The position numbers were made by a program, and so were the translations under genes. A stretch of DNA of 64,000 nucleotides from Ectocarpus siliculosus (lineage: Eukaryota > Sar > Phaeophyceae > Ectocarpales > Ectocarpaceae): the NCBI GenBank assembly GCA_000310025.1, contig FN649751.1, forward strand, positions 1,317,938-1,381,937, read 5' to 3'. Below the pieces are notes generated by a model. The model saw only the letters and a list, made by a program, of their open reading frames with translations, was not told where the DNA came from and made no database searches. Position 1 is the first letter of the stretch. Each line of letters begins with the position of its first letter. Of the stretch, positions 50,157-61,601 are shown piece after piece.

Positions 50157-51085
50157 CCAAGGAGGAGTTCATCGCGATTGGACTTCAACCTGCCAACCAG
50201 TGCGCAAAGAAGAGGGCAGGTACGAGGACGTGGACACTTGCGTGTTAGGTGTTGAGGCTAGTCGTTTTGTTGGTCCAATAATCTAAGGACCACCAATCTA
50301 CCGGGCTGTGTACGTTTTTCCATAATGTGTCAATGTTGGTGCCGGTATCAGGCCGGTATGGTACATGTCGTTCGTTACCTCCAAGCCGGCTCAAAATGAT
50401 CAAACCTTAGTCAAAACGTTTTCATGAGCCAACACATGGCATGCCGTTTTTTTGTACGTCATCTCTGTTCGTCCTCACAGAACTGGCTGTGCGCTCAGGA
50501 GCATGCTTCGGGTCGGCGGTGCAGCGTACGAAAGCCCTTCAGATTCAGGTGGCTCAACATCAACCGGGGAAAAGCGCTGACACCAATGGCATCGTGGAAG
50601 AGTATGGCCTTCCGTTCGACATCCAACCGCTGCAGGAGGACCCCACGGCGACAGTGCGCAGAACGCACCCCTTGGGGAGCAATGCCGGGCCTTACTACGG
50701 GCCTGACGCCCTGCACGACTGCAACCACCGGGATGACTGCCGCCAAAAGTACGGTGGGATAGACTCATGCGCCCAGCTCTCGGGGGTCACCCTCAACGCG
50801 CACGAGCAGAACCATGCGAAGAAGAAAAAATTTCTGCACATGTTGAATGTCATGAAATTTGACCGCTTTGCGTTCATGGTAACTCTGATCAACGAGACCG
50901 AGAATGAGGCAATAAACCGCAAATCGGTGGCAAACATGGTCAAGCGTGTTCGAGGCCATGGCTCGGAACGAGTAGAGATTTGCCAGGCTCAGGTTTGGTT
51001 CTGCGGCAGATGCTTCTGCCAGAAGTCTCGAATGCGATCATTCGACCAGTTCGGCCGGGTCCGGCTGACCTTTGTTAAGCCATAG
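50157..51085 (+). CDS. Cys/His-rich protein of unknown function (3' part; may be the end of the Myb-like gene)
   Basis: Two exons, 50157-50220 and 50481-51085, join in phase (GCA G|gtacga to cctcacag|AA) and encode 222 residues ending RLTFVKP. The first begins AKEEFIAIGLQPANQCAKKR and starts in phase 0, so it can follow the exon ending at 49297. The second carries a putative zinc-binding cluster, LHDCNHRDDCRQKYGGIDSC then AHEQNH (C-x5-C-x9-C-x10-H-x3-H), a helical stretch MKFDRFAFMVTLINETENEA, and a second cluster CQAQVWFCGRCFCQKS. No ATG starts this frame locally, so an upstream exon is required. It could be a domesticated or mobile-element protein; I do not recognise the family. Coding nature is supported by the long open frame, a clean junction and the Cys/His spacing. 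Confidence 0.6.
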
Positions 51086-52663
51086 CCATACTTTTGGGGG
51101 GGCTCGGATGTTGTTGTACGATGTCTCGGATGCTTTGTGGTACGGTGTCCGCTTGAGCTGAACCGCTTGCGCCATTACGTCATTTCGCCCGGTTCGCAGT
51201 GGTGGGTAGAGTTAATTTTTTTTTGTAGTCTTTCGGCTGATGGTGTGTCGAGGCTGGTGGTAGGAGTATTCGGCTCCGCGTTTTGGGGGATAGATACGTT
51301 TGGTTTTTCTTGAGGGGAATTCATTGGTTTCGCTACACGATAGGGTTGCTTCAAGAACTATTTCCGAGCCCACCGACGTTCCGTTTGTCAGCCTTTCACA
51401 CCACTTCCAGTACTATCGACTGCTCGCTGTTTTTTGTGTTTCCAAGAGCGCGATGTATCTTTTGCCTTCGAGCCTTGGCTTGAAAGATGCGTATCCAAGG
51501 ACAACCAGACCTGTTCCCAAATGTGAAAGTAACGAATTGTCGAAGAACCGTTTTTGATCCTATATCGAAAACAAGGCAGACCTACCTACCATTGGGTTCA
51601 GCTCATCGCGTTCCATCCGGATGAGGGTAGAAATTATTTTGTGTTCTGTCCAAGAAAGTTGTCTGGTGCCCACTTGGCCACTTGCCCACTTGGCCACTTG
51701 GCAATAATTTTCAGGTTGCGTTTTGGCATTCAATACCATTTCGTCCTGGACTTGTGGTACGTACATGCCGTTTCGAGATACCGTCATGGTCGGAGAGATG
51801 GCACCGGGTGCGATCGTTTTTTTAAATGTTCTTCCTTGAGTTTTTATCGCGCCCCGGTGCCATGTCTCCGACCCCGGTGCGGGAATGCAATTAGATCTTT
51901 TTGATTACATTTTCAAGGCACCCCGGTGCGATCTCTCCGACCGGTGCGATCTCCGATGAAATACACACAGGTGTTGTATGAGTGGGAGCATACCGGTAAC
52001 GGCAACGTAGGCTGGTACGTAACAGCTTTCCATACAGCGAGTGGTGTCGTGTTTGATGCGAGTTTGGCTATAGAGTGACGACAAGAAAGGATGTCGTTTC
52101 CATCTGAGGTACTGGTACATACGGCATCAGTTGTCTTCCGCTTTCGTTTCGGTGTTCCTCTACGGATACCAGTACGTACGAAGCAACGTACGAAGCAACA
52201 ATAGCTTCGTGTTGTGTAAGGTGGGGTAGGATGTGGCTTGTACGTTGTGTGTCTAGTTGAGAGTATACGGTTGGCAACTTCCATACCAATTCAAATATGA
52301 AATCAACTGGCATCCCGTGTGAACCGCGACCATGCATACGTACATGCAGGGGTGGCGCTCCGCTGACACCATCCCCACATGTATAAGGAACACACATGTA
52401 CCTCACTCCGGCAGCTGAAAATGAGCTCAATCTTTGGGTTTGGCGGTCGGTGTGCGATCTCACTGACCCCGGTGCGTAAATGGATGTAAATCGTGCCGTT
52501 CTCGTATTTTTTTAGCAACCCCGTGCCATCTCCCCGACCGGTGCCACCTCTCAGACCGGTCCTATCTCTCCGACTATTACGGTATATATTAAAGCTATGT
52601 TGTTTTCTTTCCGCGTTCACCCCTTCTAAACCAAAGCTTAACAAGCAGGCTATCGGCGAGACT
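51086..52663. repeat. Non-coding region with a family of CCGGTGC...TCTCCGACC repeats
   Basis: At least eight copies of a motif CCGGTGCnATnTCTCCGACC, in both orientations, lie between about 51787 and 52565. Two opposed copies at 51787-51813 and 51851-51878 form a hairpin (GGTCGGAGAGATGGCACCGG against its complement) with a loop of about 37 nt. No gene is recognised in this stretch. Confidence 0.65.
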
Positions 52664-52737
52664 ATGTCGGCTCCTCTCTCCCCTCCTGCAACTCCCCCTT
52701 CAACCAACTTCCCCTTCAACCTACATGAAGTCTACAA
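52664..52737 (+). CDS. Possible first coding exon of an unidentified gene
   Basis: ATG at 52664 opens a 24-codon frame, MSAPLSPPATPPSTNFPFNL then HEVY, ending at an excellent donor AA|gtaagt (52738). It is Pro/Ser/Thr-rich. I could not find the next exon downstream on the plus strand, so this may be a chance structure or the start of a gene interrupted by rearrangement. Confidence 0.25.
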
Positions 52738-54113
52738 GTAAGTATGCTTCAGACAACGTGGCGACGACTCGCTCAAACCTGGTGTATAATATCTCCTCAA
52801 TATACCCTGCGCAAAAACTTTGGGTTTTTCTCGATAGTTTGACATGGGAAGGTGTTGAATCTAGTATCTGCCATTTGCAACCTACATGGGAGCAGATCAT
52901 CTGCGATGTGTGCCTGTAAATGCAGCAGCCTACCCGCCTGGACCGATTTCCAAACATCAATTACTCCACGAAGAGAATGCGTGCATGAAACGACTGTTTC
53001 AGAAGGCTCTTGACAGAGCGGCTTCAACGCCGCCGTTTCCGGCGCTGCCACGCTTCTGCTGTGAAAGAATGGAGCTTGGAAAATCGGTCGAGGGGGTGTG
53101 ATATCTTGTGTCATACCTTGTTTAGGTGTAGCCTGAGCCGGAAATGGGTAGGCTTTCGACGCCTTATAGGGTGGCTGTGGGGGATTGGGGGAAACATGCT
53201 TCTTCAGACGTCGTATGGGTTGTTGTGCAGTGTTGTGCCTGGTTGGACGTTGGCAAGCTATCAATCTGGAAGCAGATGGCAGCGGCAGATCTGGATGCTG
53301 ATGCGCCTACCTCTAGCGTTGCGGGGCAATCGGTTGTTTCTTTCGTGTACAGCCAGCGCAGAAAGCGGTTCCGGTCATCTCGAAGCTGTGCAAAGGCCTA
53401 GACCTACAGCACCTAGACTCAGCTAGATATTCCACTCGCTCTTCGTACAGCAGCAGTACACGCCCTACCGAACGGCCGGCAGCCCGGTAGCGCGCACATA
53501 CAAATCGGTGCCCCCGACAACAGTCTACATTGTAGACTAATTGATTGCTTTCGGCGGTCCTGACATGTTTTTCTAGCAGCATTCTTCTCCTCCCCTACAC
53601 ACCATGAGTCCCCTGTGCGCGCAGGAACATACTCCACTGAACATACGAGCAGGCGGGCTCTGCAAGCCTGCACAGCTCGGGCTTCAGTGTGCAAGCTAGC
53701 AGAGCTGAGCTAGCCGAGTACCACCTCCAAACCGTCAAGAACCGCGTGCGCGCGCGCCCAAAAAGTACGGCATGCTTTCCGAACCTTCCGGAAACCCTAC
53801 CCCCGAACCCCCTAAAGATCCTTTCGCACGATTGGTAATCCGACCTCATCCAGGACTGATCCCAGGAACGCTGCTGATTCTCAAAGATGCAGGTGTATTT
53901 CTACTTCTACGTCAATAAAAGTCAAGCTCCAGCCTGAAAAAGCTGGGCAATGTACATGCAATCACAGAAAGAGTACCGGTCCGAGTTAACGCCACAGCAG
54001 TTGACGGTTGTGTGTTGAGCAGTAAGCGGGGGGAAAACCCGCTGGATGCTGCGCGTATTTTGAGTCAACGCAACCCTACATATATATGCTCAACAAGCTG
54101 ACGCCATTCTTAC
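52738..54113. other. No recognised gene; expected location of missing SLC44 exons
   Basis: The SLC44-like gene (minus strand) should continue into this stretch from its donor at 54113, but no exon with SLC44 transmembrane or C-terminal motifs was found here or further left. Open frames on both strands are short and lack domain signals. Confidence 0.4.
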
Positions 54114-55836
54114 GTCGAGTTGTCGTTTGACGGGCATGATTTCTCGCAAACCCCGGAGCCCACGTTGTTGGCGTAGTATAGCTTGCCGCGGTCCTCGTAG
54201 CCGTCGTCAAAACCGCAAAGGTTGCCTGAAACGGAACGGAGATCAATCAGCACGAAACGAAAGCGTTGTCGTTGTTGTTAACGCTTAGCCCACCCAGCCT
54301 GAAACTGTTCCTTGCTCGTGGAAAAGAGAAACATGTTGTGTGCGGGGGAGCAACTTTGCGGCCATGCGTTCCTGAATTTTTACTAGGAAGGAGCTCATCA
54401 ACATATATGTACTCACATATCCCGTAGGTTGTATTATGGTTAGTGCTACAAGATGGCATCACCGACCCTTTCTGTGTAGGTGTAGACTTGAAATTGAAAT
54501 AAGCTCAGTATCCAGCAGGTCCCATTCCTGCTGAAAAGACTTCCTTCGAAGCGTACTACATATCGCTTCGGCTGCGGAGTTGTCTCGAACGGGTATAGAC
54601 TAGTTTTCCAGTAATGGGATGTACATGTTGTAAAAATAAAAATCGAGAACCTGTCGCCATGTAGTGTGTACCCTCGGTTGCTTCCCGCAACATCTCTATC
54701 GGTGTAGTCTACATACATAGTGTAGGGTGATGAGATCAGCTCGCTGTGCACAACGCACTGCATCGCCTCGACACTTGTGTGCATAAAATGTACGTTGGAA
54801 AACGTGGGAGGAAACTAAAGGCCCACAAAGTGTCTAAATGGGCTGCGCAGGGGAACACAAGGATTGCTGTGAGGCGACCAGAGAGACATAATGTGCATTG
54901 AACGGATGAGGTACGATGATAATGCGGCTGACACAAAAATAAGCGTCGTGTTCGAGTGTGCACCCGGATGCGCCGCTATCGAAATGGAACAATTACACGC
55001 AAACGGAGAAATAGAGTGGTATGATTTTAGGAATACGACGAGAATAGTCGAAAGGTCCAAAAGGTTATTCAAAATGATACTTTCTGTAGGAAGCGCTTGT
55101 TTACAAAACCATGTCATCTGACAGATGAACACTTTCGACAGCATGCGTGTCTCGACGGCCTTCGTCCACCTGTACTACTGCTGTACTGCAGTGCACACCC
55201 ATTCCTTGGAATGTAGTCTAGGTACAAGTAACTCTTTCCAACCTCATCTCCTGCAGCCAGGGATTAGTCTACAATACACACGCCAAGAGGCCCGCCGCCA
55301 AGCTACTGGTATTTGTTAGTGCCGTAGAGTGTTGGGCTGTTGTGGCCCTAGGAGAACAGCATCACCATTAAGCGGCCTTTGATTGGGTAAAACACAACCT
55401 GCTGTTGTTCAAAAACCCGCCGATGTCCATACCTTCGTAGTCGGTGGGTGCCAAGAGTTCTCTCACGTCGCCCTGAGCAGGGGAGAGGGACAGAGGAGGC
55501 GCAACACGCGCAGGGCGGCACGTACATCGAGAGTGTTTGGGAAAACACACAAGAAAACGCGTGATTTCAGTGACATGCCTCGAAGAAAACCTTCCGAGAC
55601 AAGCACTACTGCTGACCGCTCTTTGTGTGTCCACGACCGCGGTGAGGTTGACACCTAGCTCGACGTTGACTGCTGTCATCACTCCGTACCTGTTGGACGC
55701 TGCTGATGCCCACCACGGTCATCGTAATCCACATGATGATGATGGCCAGCGTGAAGATGATATCGGTACACTTTCTGTCCCTCACCGGGCCGTCGAACTC
55801 CGGCGGTGCCGTGAGCTTATCCTGCATGCCAGTCAT
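54114..55836 (-). CDS. SLC44/CTL choline-transporter-like protein, N-terminal part only
   Basis: Three exons, 55836-55690, 55472-55433 and 54225-54114, are in phase and encode about 99 residues. The first begins MTGMQDKLTAPPEF and holds VRDRKCTDIIFTLAIIIMWI, the conserved R-x-C-T-D followed by transmembrane helix 1. Then come DVRELLAPTDYEGNLCGFDD, the family's P-x-D-x-x-G-x-x-CG, and KLYYANNVGSGVCEKSCPS, the CV..CP element of the first extracellular loop. SLC44 proteins are plasma-membrane or mitochondrial choline/ethanolamine transporters of 600-700 residues with ten helices. The last exon ends at a strong donor (AC|gtaaga). The remaining ~85% of the protein is not recognisable downstream, so the gene is either split by a rearrangement or assembly join, or a pseudogene. 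Confidence 0.85.
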
Positions 55837-57304
55837 CCTTCCGCGACTGCCTGTTGCGGGCGGGGGGGGGGCTGTTTATCCGAGCACGCCGCCGCTCTGA
55901 CGCCCCACACGCGCCCCTTGCTGTCCTCGCACGCTCTACAATAACGCGGTTCAACTAACGGTCTTCCCGATGGACCTCCTGCTGTCCAATACCAGCACTG
56001 CACCAACCGCTATCTCCCACAGGTAGCACGTACAAGCCCTCGGCAACGCGGTGGTTCACACAGGTGGTAGGTGTTGATTTGAGGCCGCTACTCTCCAAGG
56101 ATGACCAAAACGAGCGCCGTGTCTGAACTAGTCTGAACCCTCTTCCGGGACGATGGCTTCTCCGACTTTCAACCATCTAACAAGGCACCCCGAGAATGGA
56201 CTTTGAATTTTCCCGCGACGACCGTTCCGCAGAAAGTTCGCGATCAAGAACGAGAAAAGTTTTTGGGTACAAGTGGTGGTCCCGATATACCGCCACAGCA
56301 GTCCCGATACACCGCGGAGATATTCGCTTTGTCACGGGATTTGGCTATAATATTCCCCAACACCCAACAGTGCTGTGTCCCTAATGCCGGGGTTGTTCTT
56401 GCTGTCTACGTTGATTGCCCGTATTTCAAAGAGTTCTCGTTGCCCTCTTTCGTTGCTGTCATACGGTCGCTTTCTACCCAGCCTTTTATCATCCGTACCG
56501 GTCCAACTAACGCGGACGCCGTCAAAACAGCCAATGCACCCACAAAAACATTTCTGCGCAGCTCAATTCGAGGGTACGTCTACACTTGATGCTAAACTCC
56601 ATGCAAAGATGAGATCAGGGATGACATAAAGAGAGAAACCAATCCCTCCCCCCCTGCCCCGAATTTCGCGCGGTGCACTTCCCTTCAACTGGGAGTGCAA
56701 GAATCGACCACTCCATCGGTCGTAGAATTAGACATTAATAGAGTACTCAAGGAAGTTTCCCAGCGCTTGCGTGATTTCTCAAGTACTCAAGAACTCAAGG
56801 AAATTTCCCAGCGCTTGCGTGATTTCTACAAACTCTTTGCCCAGCAGGGCCTTCATGTTCAGACAATCCTAGATGCATTGACGGCGGAGAAAGCTCGAAC
56901 TTACGCCTTTCATTTCTGGTAATTTCCCTCTAGGGCGTCTAAGACCTATACAAAATTCAAAATTCCACGCCCCCGGTTGATCTATACCACTCTTCTCTCT
57001 CTCTCTCTTGCTAGCCGAAACCAAAGGGGATGCAGAACTGACGGCACAGAGGAGCGTGTGACAGCTTGCACATCATTCGACAACACAAACAGATCAATCT
57101 AGACGATACCACCGGGGGTCCGAACTGCACAACGACGAGCTTCTGACAAAAGCGGCCGCCGTCGCTACCCCGCCGCCGATTTCTTCCCACCATGTGGCTA
57201 TTTGATCCCCTCCTATCTCTACCTGCATTTACGCTCGTTCCGTGCTGCCTCTTTCCATGTTTCTCTCCAAACGAGCGGGCGCTTTGTCAAAAACGTTGTG
57301 TCCC
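55837..57304. other. Intergenic region with a short repeat-containing open frame
   Basis: No gene of known family. The plus-strand frame 56695-56922 encodes 75 residues with an internal duplication: LKEVSQRLRDF then LKEISQRLRDF, from a 40-bp direct repeat in the DNA (CCCAGCGCTTGCGTGATTTC twice, about 56759 and 56807). Another frame at 56203-56589 partly precedes it. A CT-rich tract (CTCTCTCTCT) is at about 56994-57006. Confidence 0.4.
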
Positions 57305-60300
57305 TCACAACCCTGCACTGGCGACAACGTCAAGGAACACCCTGAGATCGTCCACGCTAACGTGCAGCGCAGTCTTGCACAAGTCATACAGCAAAAACTG
57401 TCCCGAGATGATCGCCCCGGACCAGACGATACGGCTGGGAAGTCCTAAAAATAGACCGCCTGGACCTCGCTCATCGACGATAGTCCTAATGGTGTTCGGG
57501 ATCGACAATCGGTCCGGAGAGCGGCTCATCGTACTCAACACGGTGTCGGCTGTAGCCGTAGGTTTGTGGCGGAGGATGGAACGGGCAGGGTGCGGTGGCC
57601 GGTGGGAGGAAGGGTGTTGTTAGGGCGTGTGAGGGCGTTTTGACATCGCTTTCACCGACTCCGTCGAGGCAGCACATACAGCAGTGGAGGGGGGCGTTGA
57701 GTGTCGGTGCAGTACCCCGGTATAGTGCCGGTCAACCATCTGGCACATGCTGCACCGGTACTAAACAGGGCCGACCCCCCACTGCTGTACACTCACTGAA
57801 AATTGTCACAACGCAACGAGCGAAACACGAGAAAATAGTGAGAAGACGTATCGCCTGTTCGACTCGGACAAGTAGACTGTTGTCCAAACACCATGGTCGG
57901 TTGGTTGACTATCCGACACCCCCACTGCAAAGCTCCCATAATATTTTCGGACTACAAAGTGACAAGGAGAACACGTGCATGTAGAACTGAGATATATGTA
58001 CTACACGCAGAACCTCAGTTGAAACCATAGCATCAAAGCGACAGCAGTATCTCACCTGGCTGCGACACGATCGCGGCGCAAACCCCTGCCACCAGCCCGC
58101 TCGTAAGAGAGACCGCAAGCTGCGTGGATTTTTGATCCGCAAGGTAGGGCACCAGGTCGTACGCAAAATCTGCAGCGTGGTCCACGAAAGACGGGAAAAA
58201 GATGCAGCAGACGAGATATCAACTAACAACTCGCACAACAACAACACAGGTTTCGACTTGGAGGAAACTCAATTTTGTGCACAGAAAGCTGCCACATCCA
58301 AATATCGTACAACTCGCACGATAGACACAACATAAACAACACACGTTTCGACTTGGAGGAAACTCAACTTCAAGCACAGAAAAGCTACCACAATCAAATA
58401 TCGTATAAATATAAGGCCGGCCCTAACATAAAATCGCGGCGTACCAGTGAAGAAGTCGAAGACGAGAAACTTCATCATTCCAAAGCTAATCTGGCGGAAC
58501 AAGATGGACGGCAGCCCTTCGTACAGCTTTCCCCAGCCGCTCTCCGCCACGATCTGCTTGATCGCGGACGGCATGCTCCCCACGGCGGGATCAGCCACCT
58601 GTCGGATGCGCACCGCCTGCCGAGAGTACACGAGGGAGGCGTTTCGGGGAGAGCAGATCAGCAGGAGAAGTAGATAAAGTGACGTTCTAAAGCGAAATCG
58701 GAGTGGCGTACGCGGGCATCGCAACTCAACGCTACGCCCGATGCCACCAGAGACTGCTCTCGGTTTCACCAGCAAGGGGTGAAGAGCAATTGCGAAATAT
58801 CGTCCTTCGCAACCTGAAACGGTATCAATACGTCTCTTGTGTATTTTTGTATTTTTTAGTTTTTGGTGTTGTGGACGCAATCAATAAAGGTGGGCGAAAA
58901 GCTCTGATCGGTTGACTCAGAACCACATTCACCCGACCCGGTCGAGGGCTGCGAGCGTGCGCAAAGTGCACAACCACAGGGCCACAAGCCTTGCTTCTCG
59001 CACTCTCCCCCTAAGCCTTTGTCCACCAACAGCTAGCTCGAGAAAAGGGGGCCCCGACTCACCTCCGCGGGACAAACCCCGATGCAGGCGATGCACGTAG
59101 CCGCCGCCCCAGCGGCGAGAACTAGCGGCACCCGAAACAGCGCCGCGTTCAGCGGTCCCACCAGCTGCATGAAGAGACGCTTGAATAGCTCGTACCCCGG
59201 GTACACGGTAATCCCGTACCACAAGTAACCCGCGAGGGTTGGGCCGAATCCCTGCATCAGCATCATCCAGCCTTCCTGCAGGGGTGGGGTTGGTGATTTC
59301 GAAAGTGTTGTAGGCGTTCTTCATCTGTCGAAATCTGTGCTAAGGGCGGAAGCGGGGCGGCGGTTTTCGTCGGAACGCCAGCACAATAGCTAGCGAGCTC
59401 GTGAGCTCGAGGCAAGCATCTTCTCGACCTGGTTCATGGCTGCGTGTGCCCCACACCAGGCGGCCCGTCGCACATATAAACCACGCCACGACGTTGCAGA
59501 GGCATGAACGTAAGACCAACCTCCAGGCTCTCGGTGAAATAATCGATGAAATTGACCAGGAGACTCATGTACGGCGGCGTAGCCCTGCTGCTGGATGAAG
59601 TAATTCTGTCCGCAGCACCCGACTCACCTCTTTCGCAATGGTGGTGACCCCCCCCGCGAGGCCTGAGTATCTCCCCGGGTCCGTCTGCAAGCGCGTCTTC
59701 ACCACGTCGAGCGGGATTACTGTCAGGTGTGTCGAGGTACACCCGACCGCACCGCACGCCGCGAAAACCGCGAAATCGGCCGCCGTGAGGCTACGCTCCT
59801 GTTCACAACGAAGCAGGAAGGGCGCATTAAATCGATCAAGTGCCTGAGAGGACGGAAGCAACATGCGCCAAGAACAAGAGCGACAGACTCACTGACAGCG
59901 ACACATCTCGCATGTGTACTGCTCTAAGATGTGCAACGGGTGTCTCTTCTTACCTTGCTGGTCGGAAATGGCCCCCGCGCCCCGAACGCCATCTCCGCCT
60001 GTCGCGGCACGCCTGGCACGAAAAACGCTCCCACGCCCTCGTCGTAGCGAGGCCGCAGCTCCTCCGGGAGAAGCGCGCTCGGGCTCTTCCCAAAGATGGA
60101 CTTGAAGTCTAGGTCCTTATCGAAGGCGGACGACCTTACCGCGCGGAAGCCGGAGGCGCTGCCCGTGGGGAAAGAAAGGAGGGACTTGATGTCCGGGACG
60201 GGCTGGACATCGGGGGGAAGCAGGGAGAAGAGCATCGCGAGCTGTTGCGGCGCGCCGTCGGAGTCGTACTTGCGCGAGAGGGACTCCAAGAGCTCGCGCG

Positions 60301-61601
60301 CGCCCTTGGAGCCCTGGAACTCGTGGAGGCCCAGCCCTACCGCGGCGACAAAGCCCTGTGAGAGAGGGAGGGAGCGAGACGAGGGTTAGCGTTGGGCGAT
60401 TGGAAGGGAGCAGCGTGGAGTCAGCGATTGACAACGGCGATGGCCACGGGGGGAGGGACGCCGTGAGCAGCGAGGTTGGGCAGTGCGGTTACGTTCAGCA
60501 TCGAGGATGCATGGAAGAGAAAACCCCCCCGAAAACCACGACAAAACGGGAGAAAAAAGGGCGCACCCGAAACTCTTCCCAAACGTGGCTGCCGTCCCGC
60601 TTCGGCAGCGTGCAGTCGAGCTTCCCCTTGAAGTAGTCCCTGCAGCCCTCGTCGTAGTTGAGAAGAAACCTCGCCAGGTAGGCCACGAACCCCTGCCCGT
60701 ACGTTTCGTCGGCCTGCGACAGTCTCGAGGACACCGTGCCGCTGTCCTCGTTGACCCACACCATTCTCTCCGATGCCGCTGCTGCCATCTTCGCTACCGG
60801 GGTCCGTGAGGAGTCGGTTGTGGACGCGCGAACCTGTCGTGTGGGCAACAAAAGGCCGGCCGTCGCGGCTCCGACGAGGGCTGCCGCCGCTGACGTCTGA
60901 CGCAGAAGCTCCAGCCTGGACGTTGCTCCTCTAGCCGCCGGGCCAAGGGCGCTTGCCGATCGCTGGGGGGGAGCCGCTGGGGAAGAGGACTCCTCCTGCT
61001 GTCGTGGTGAAGTTCCCTCCTGGTTATTGTTGTCGTCTACTCCTAACAAACGCATCGAAAAAACGGCAGACCTATCGCGATGCAACCGCTGCCGGCAGCG
61101 TCTTCGGGAGGAAGAAGCTCTGACTGCTGTGCTGCTGTCCGCAGAACTCGATGTCACGCTTCTTCTGCTGGTAGTGGTGATGGCGAAGGACTTGTTGGGC
61201 GCACACCCAAAGGCGGCACCAGAAGGAAGCCGAGCAGGATCAGCGATTAGGGCTCCACCGCTTTCAATTCCTGCTGTCGCCGACAAAAATGCAGGTGGCG
61301 TAGCTCCCACGCCAAAGCTGCTGCTTCCACCGAACAAATTGCATAGCACCACGGCCGTCGCTGCAGCCTTGCCGGTGCGGCTTCTACTCGTGCCCTGCGG
61401 TCGCGGTCGAACTCGCCTGCTGCTGTTACATGTCACTGCTGCTGAGGTACATGTAGTAGCAGTTGCCGGAAGCAATCCCCGCTTTGAAGTGTCAGAAACC
61501 CGCGCGAGAGGTACTGCCGCCGTCGCTCTCTCGCACGAACAAGGACGCTTCAGGGTCCTGGCTGTTGTTGGGTGCGCGACCCAGCCTTGATGCCCAGCCA
61601 T
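57305..61601 (-). CDS. Mitochondrial carrier family protein, phosphate-carrier-like, with long N-terminal extension
   Basis: Seven exons, 61601-60567, 60355-59954, 59798-59628, 59275-59063, 58616-58445, 58169-58056 and 57549-57305, all in phase, give 783 residues. The last ~330 residues are a six-helix SLC25 carrier: VFAACGAVGCTSTHLTVIPL then DVVKTRLQ (repeat 1 PxDxxKxR), DPGRYSG, LMQGFGPTLAGYLWYGI, then ACIGVCPAEAVRIRQVADPA (repeat 2), GKLYEGLPSILFRQISFGMM, AAIVSQPADTVLS (repeat 3) and GGLFLGLPSRIVWSGAI. The order and the first-repeat spacing are closest to the mitochondrial phosphate carrier. The first ~480 residues are unusual: Ser/Thr/Arg-rich (possible organelle leader), then two conserved-looking blocks, GQGFVAYLARFLLNYDEGCR and LAMLFSLLPPDVQPVPDIKS. 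Carriers normally lack such a domain. The plastid envelope is an alternative location. The start at 61601 is the first ATG of the frame; later ones such as MRLLGVDD are possible. Confidence 0.9.
57677..57789. repeat. 113-bp element with terminal inverted repeats (MITE-like)
   Basis: It begins TACAGCAGTGG and ends with the exact complement CCACTGCTGTA; G-rich bases extend the arms to about 19 nt with mismatches. It contains ATAGTGCCGGTCAACCATCT followed by GGCACATGC, which recurs near 43905-44030. It lies in the last intron of the carrier gene. Confidence 0.6.
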
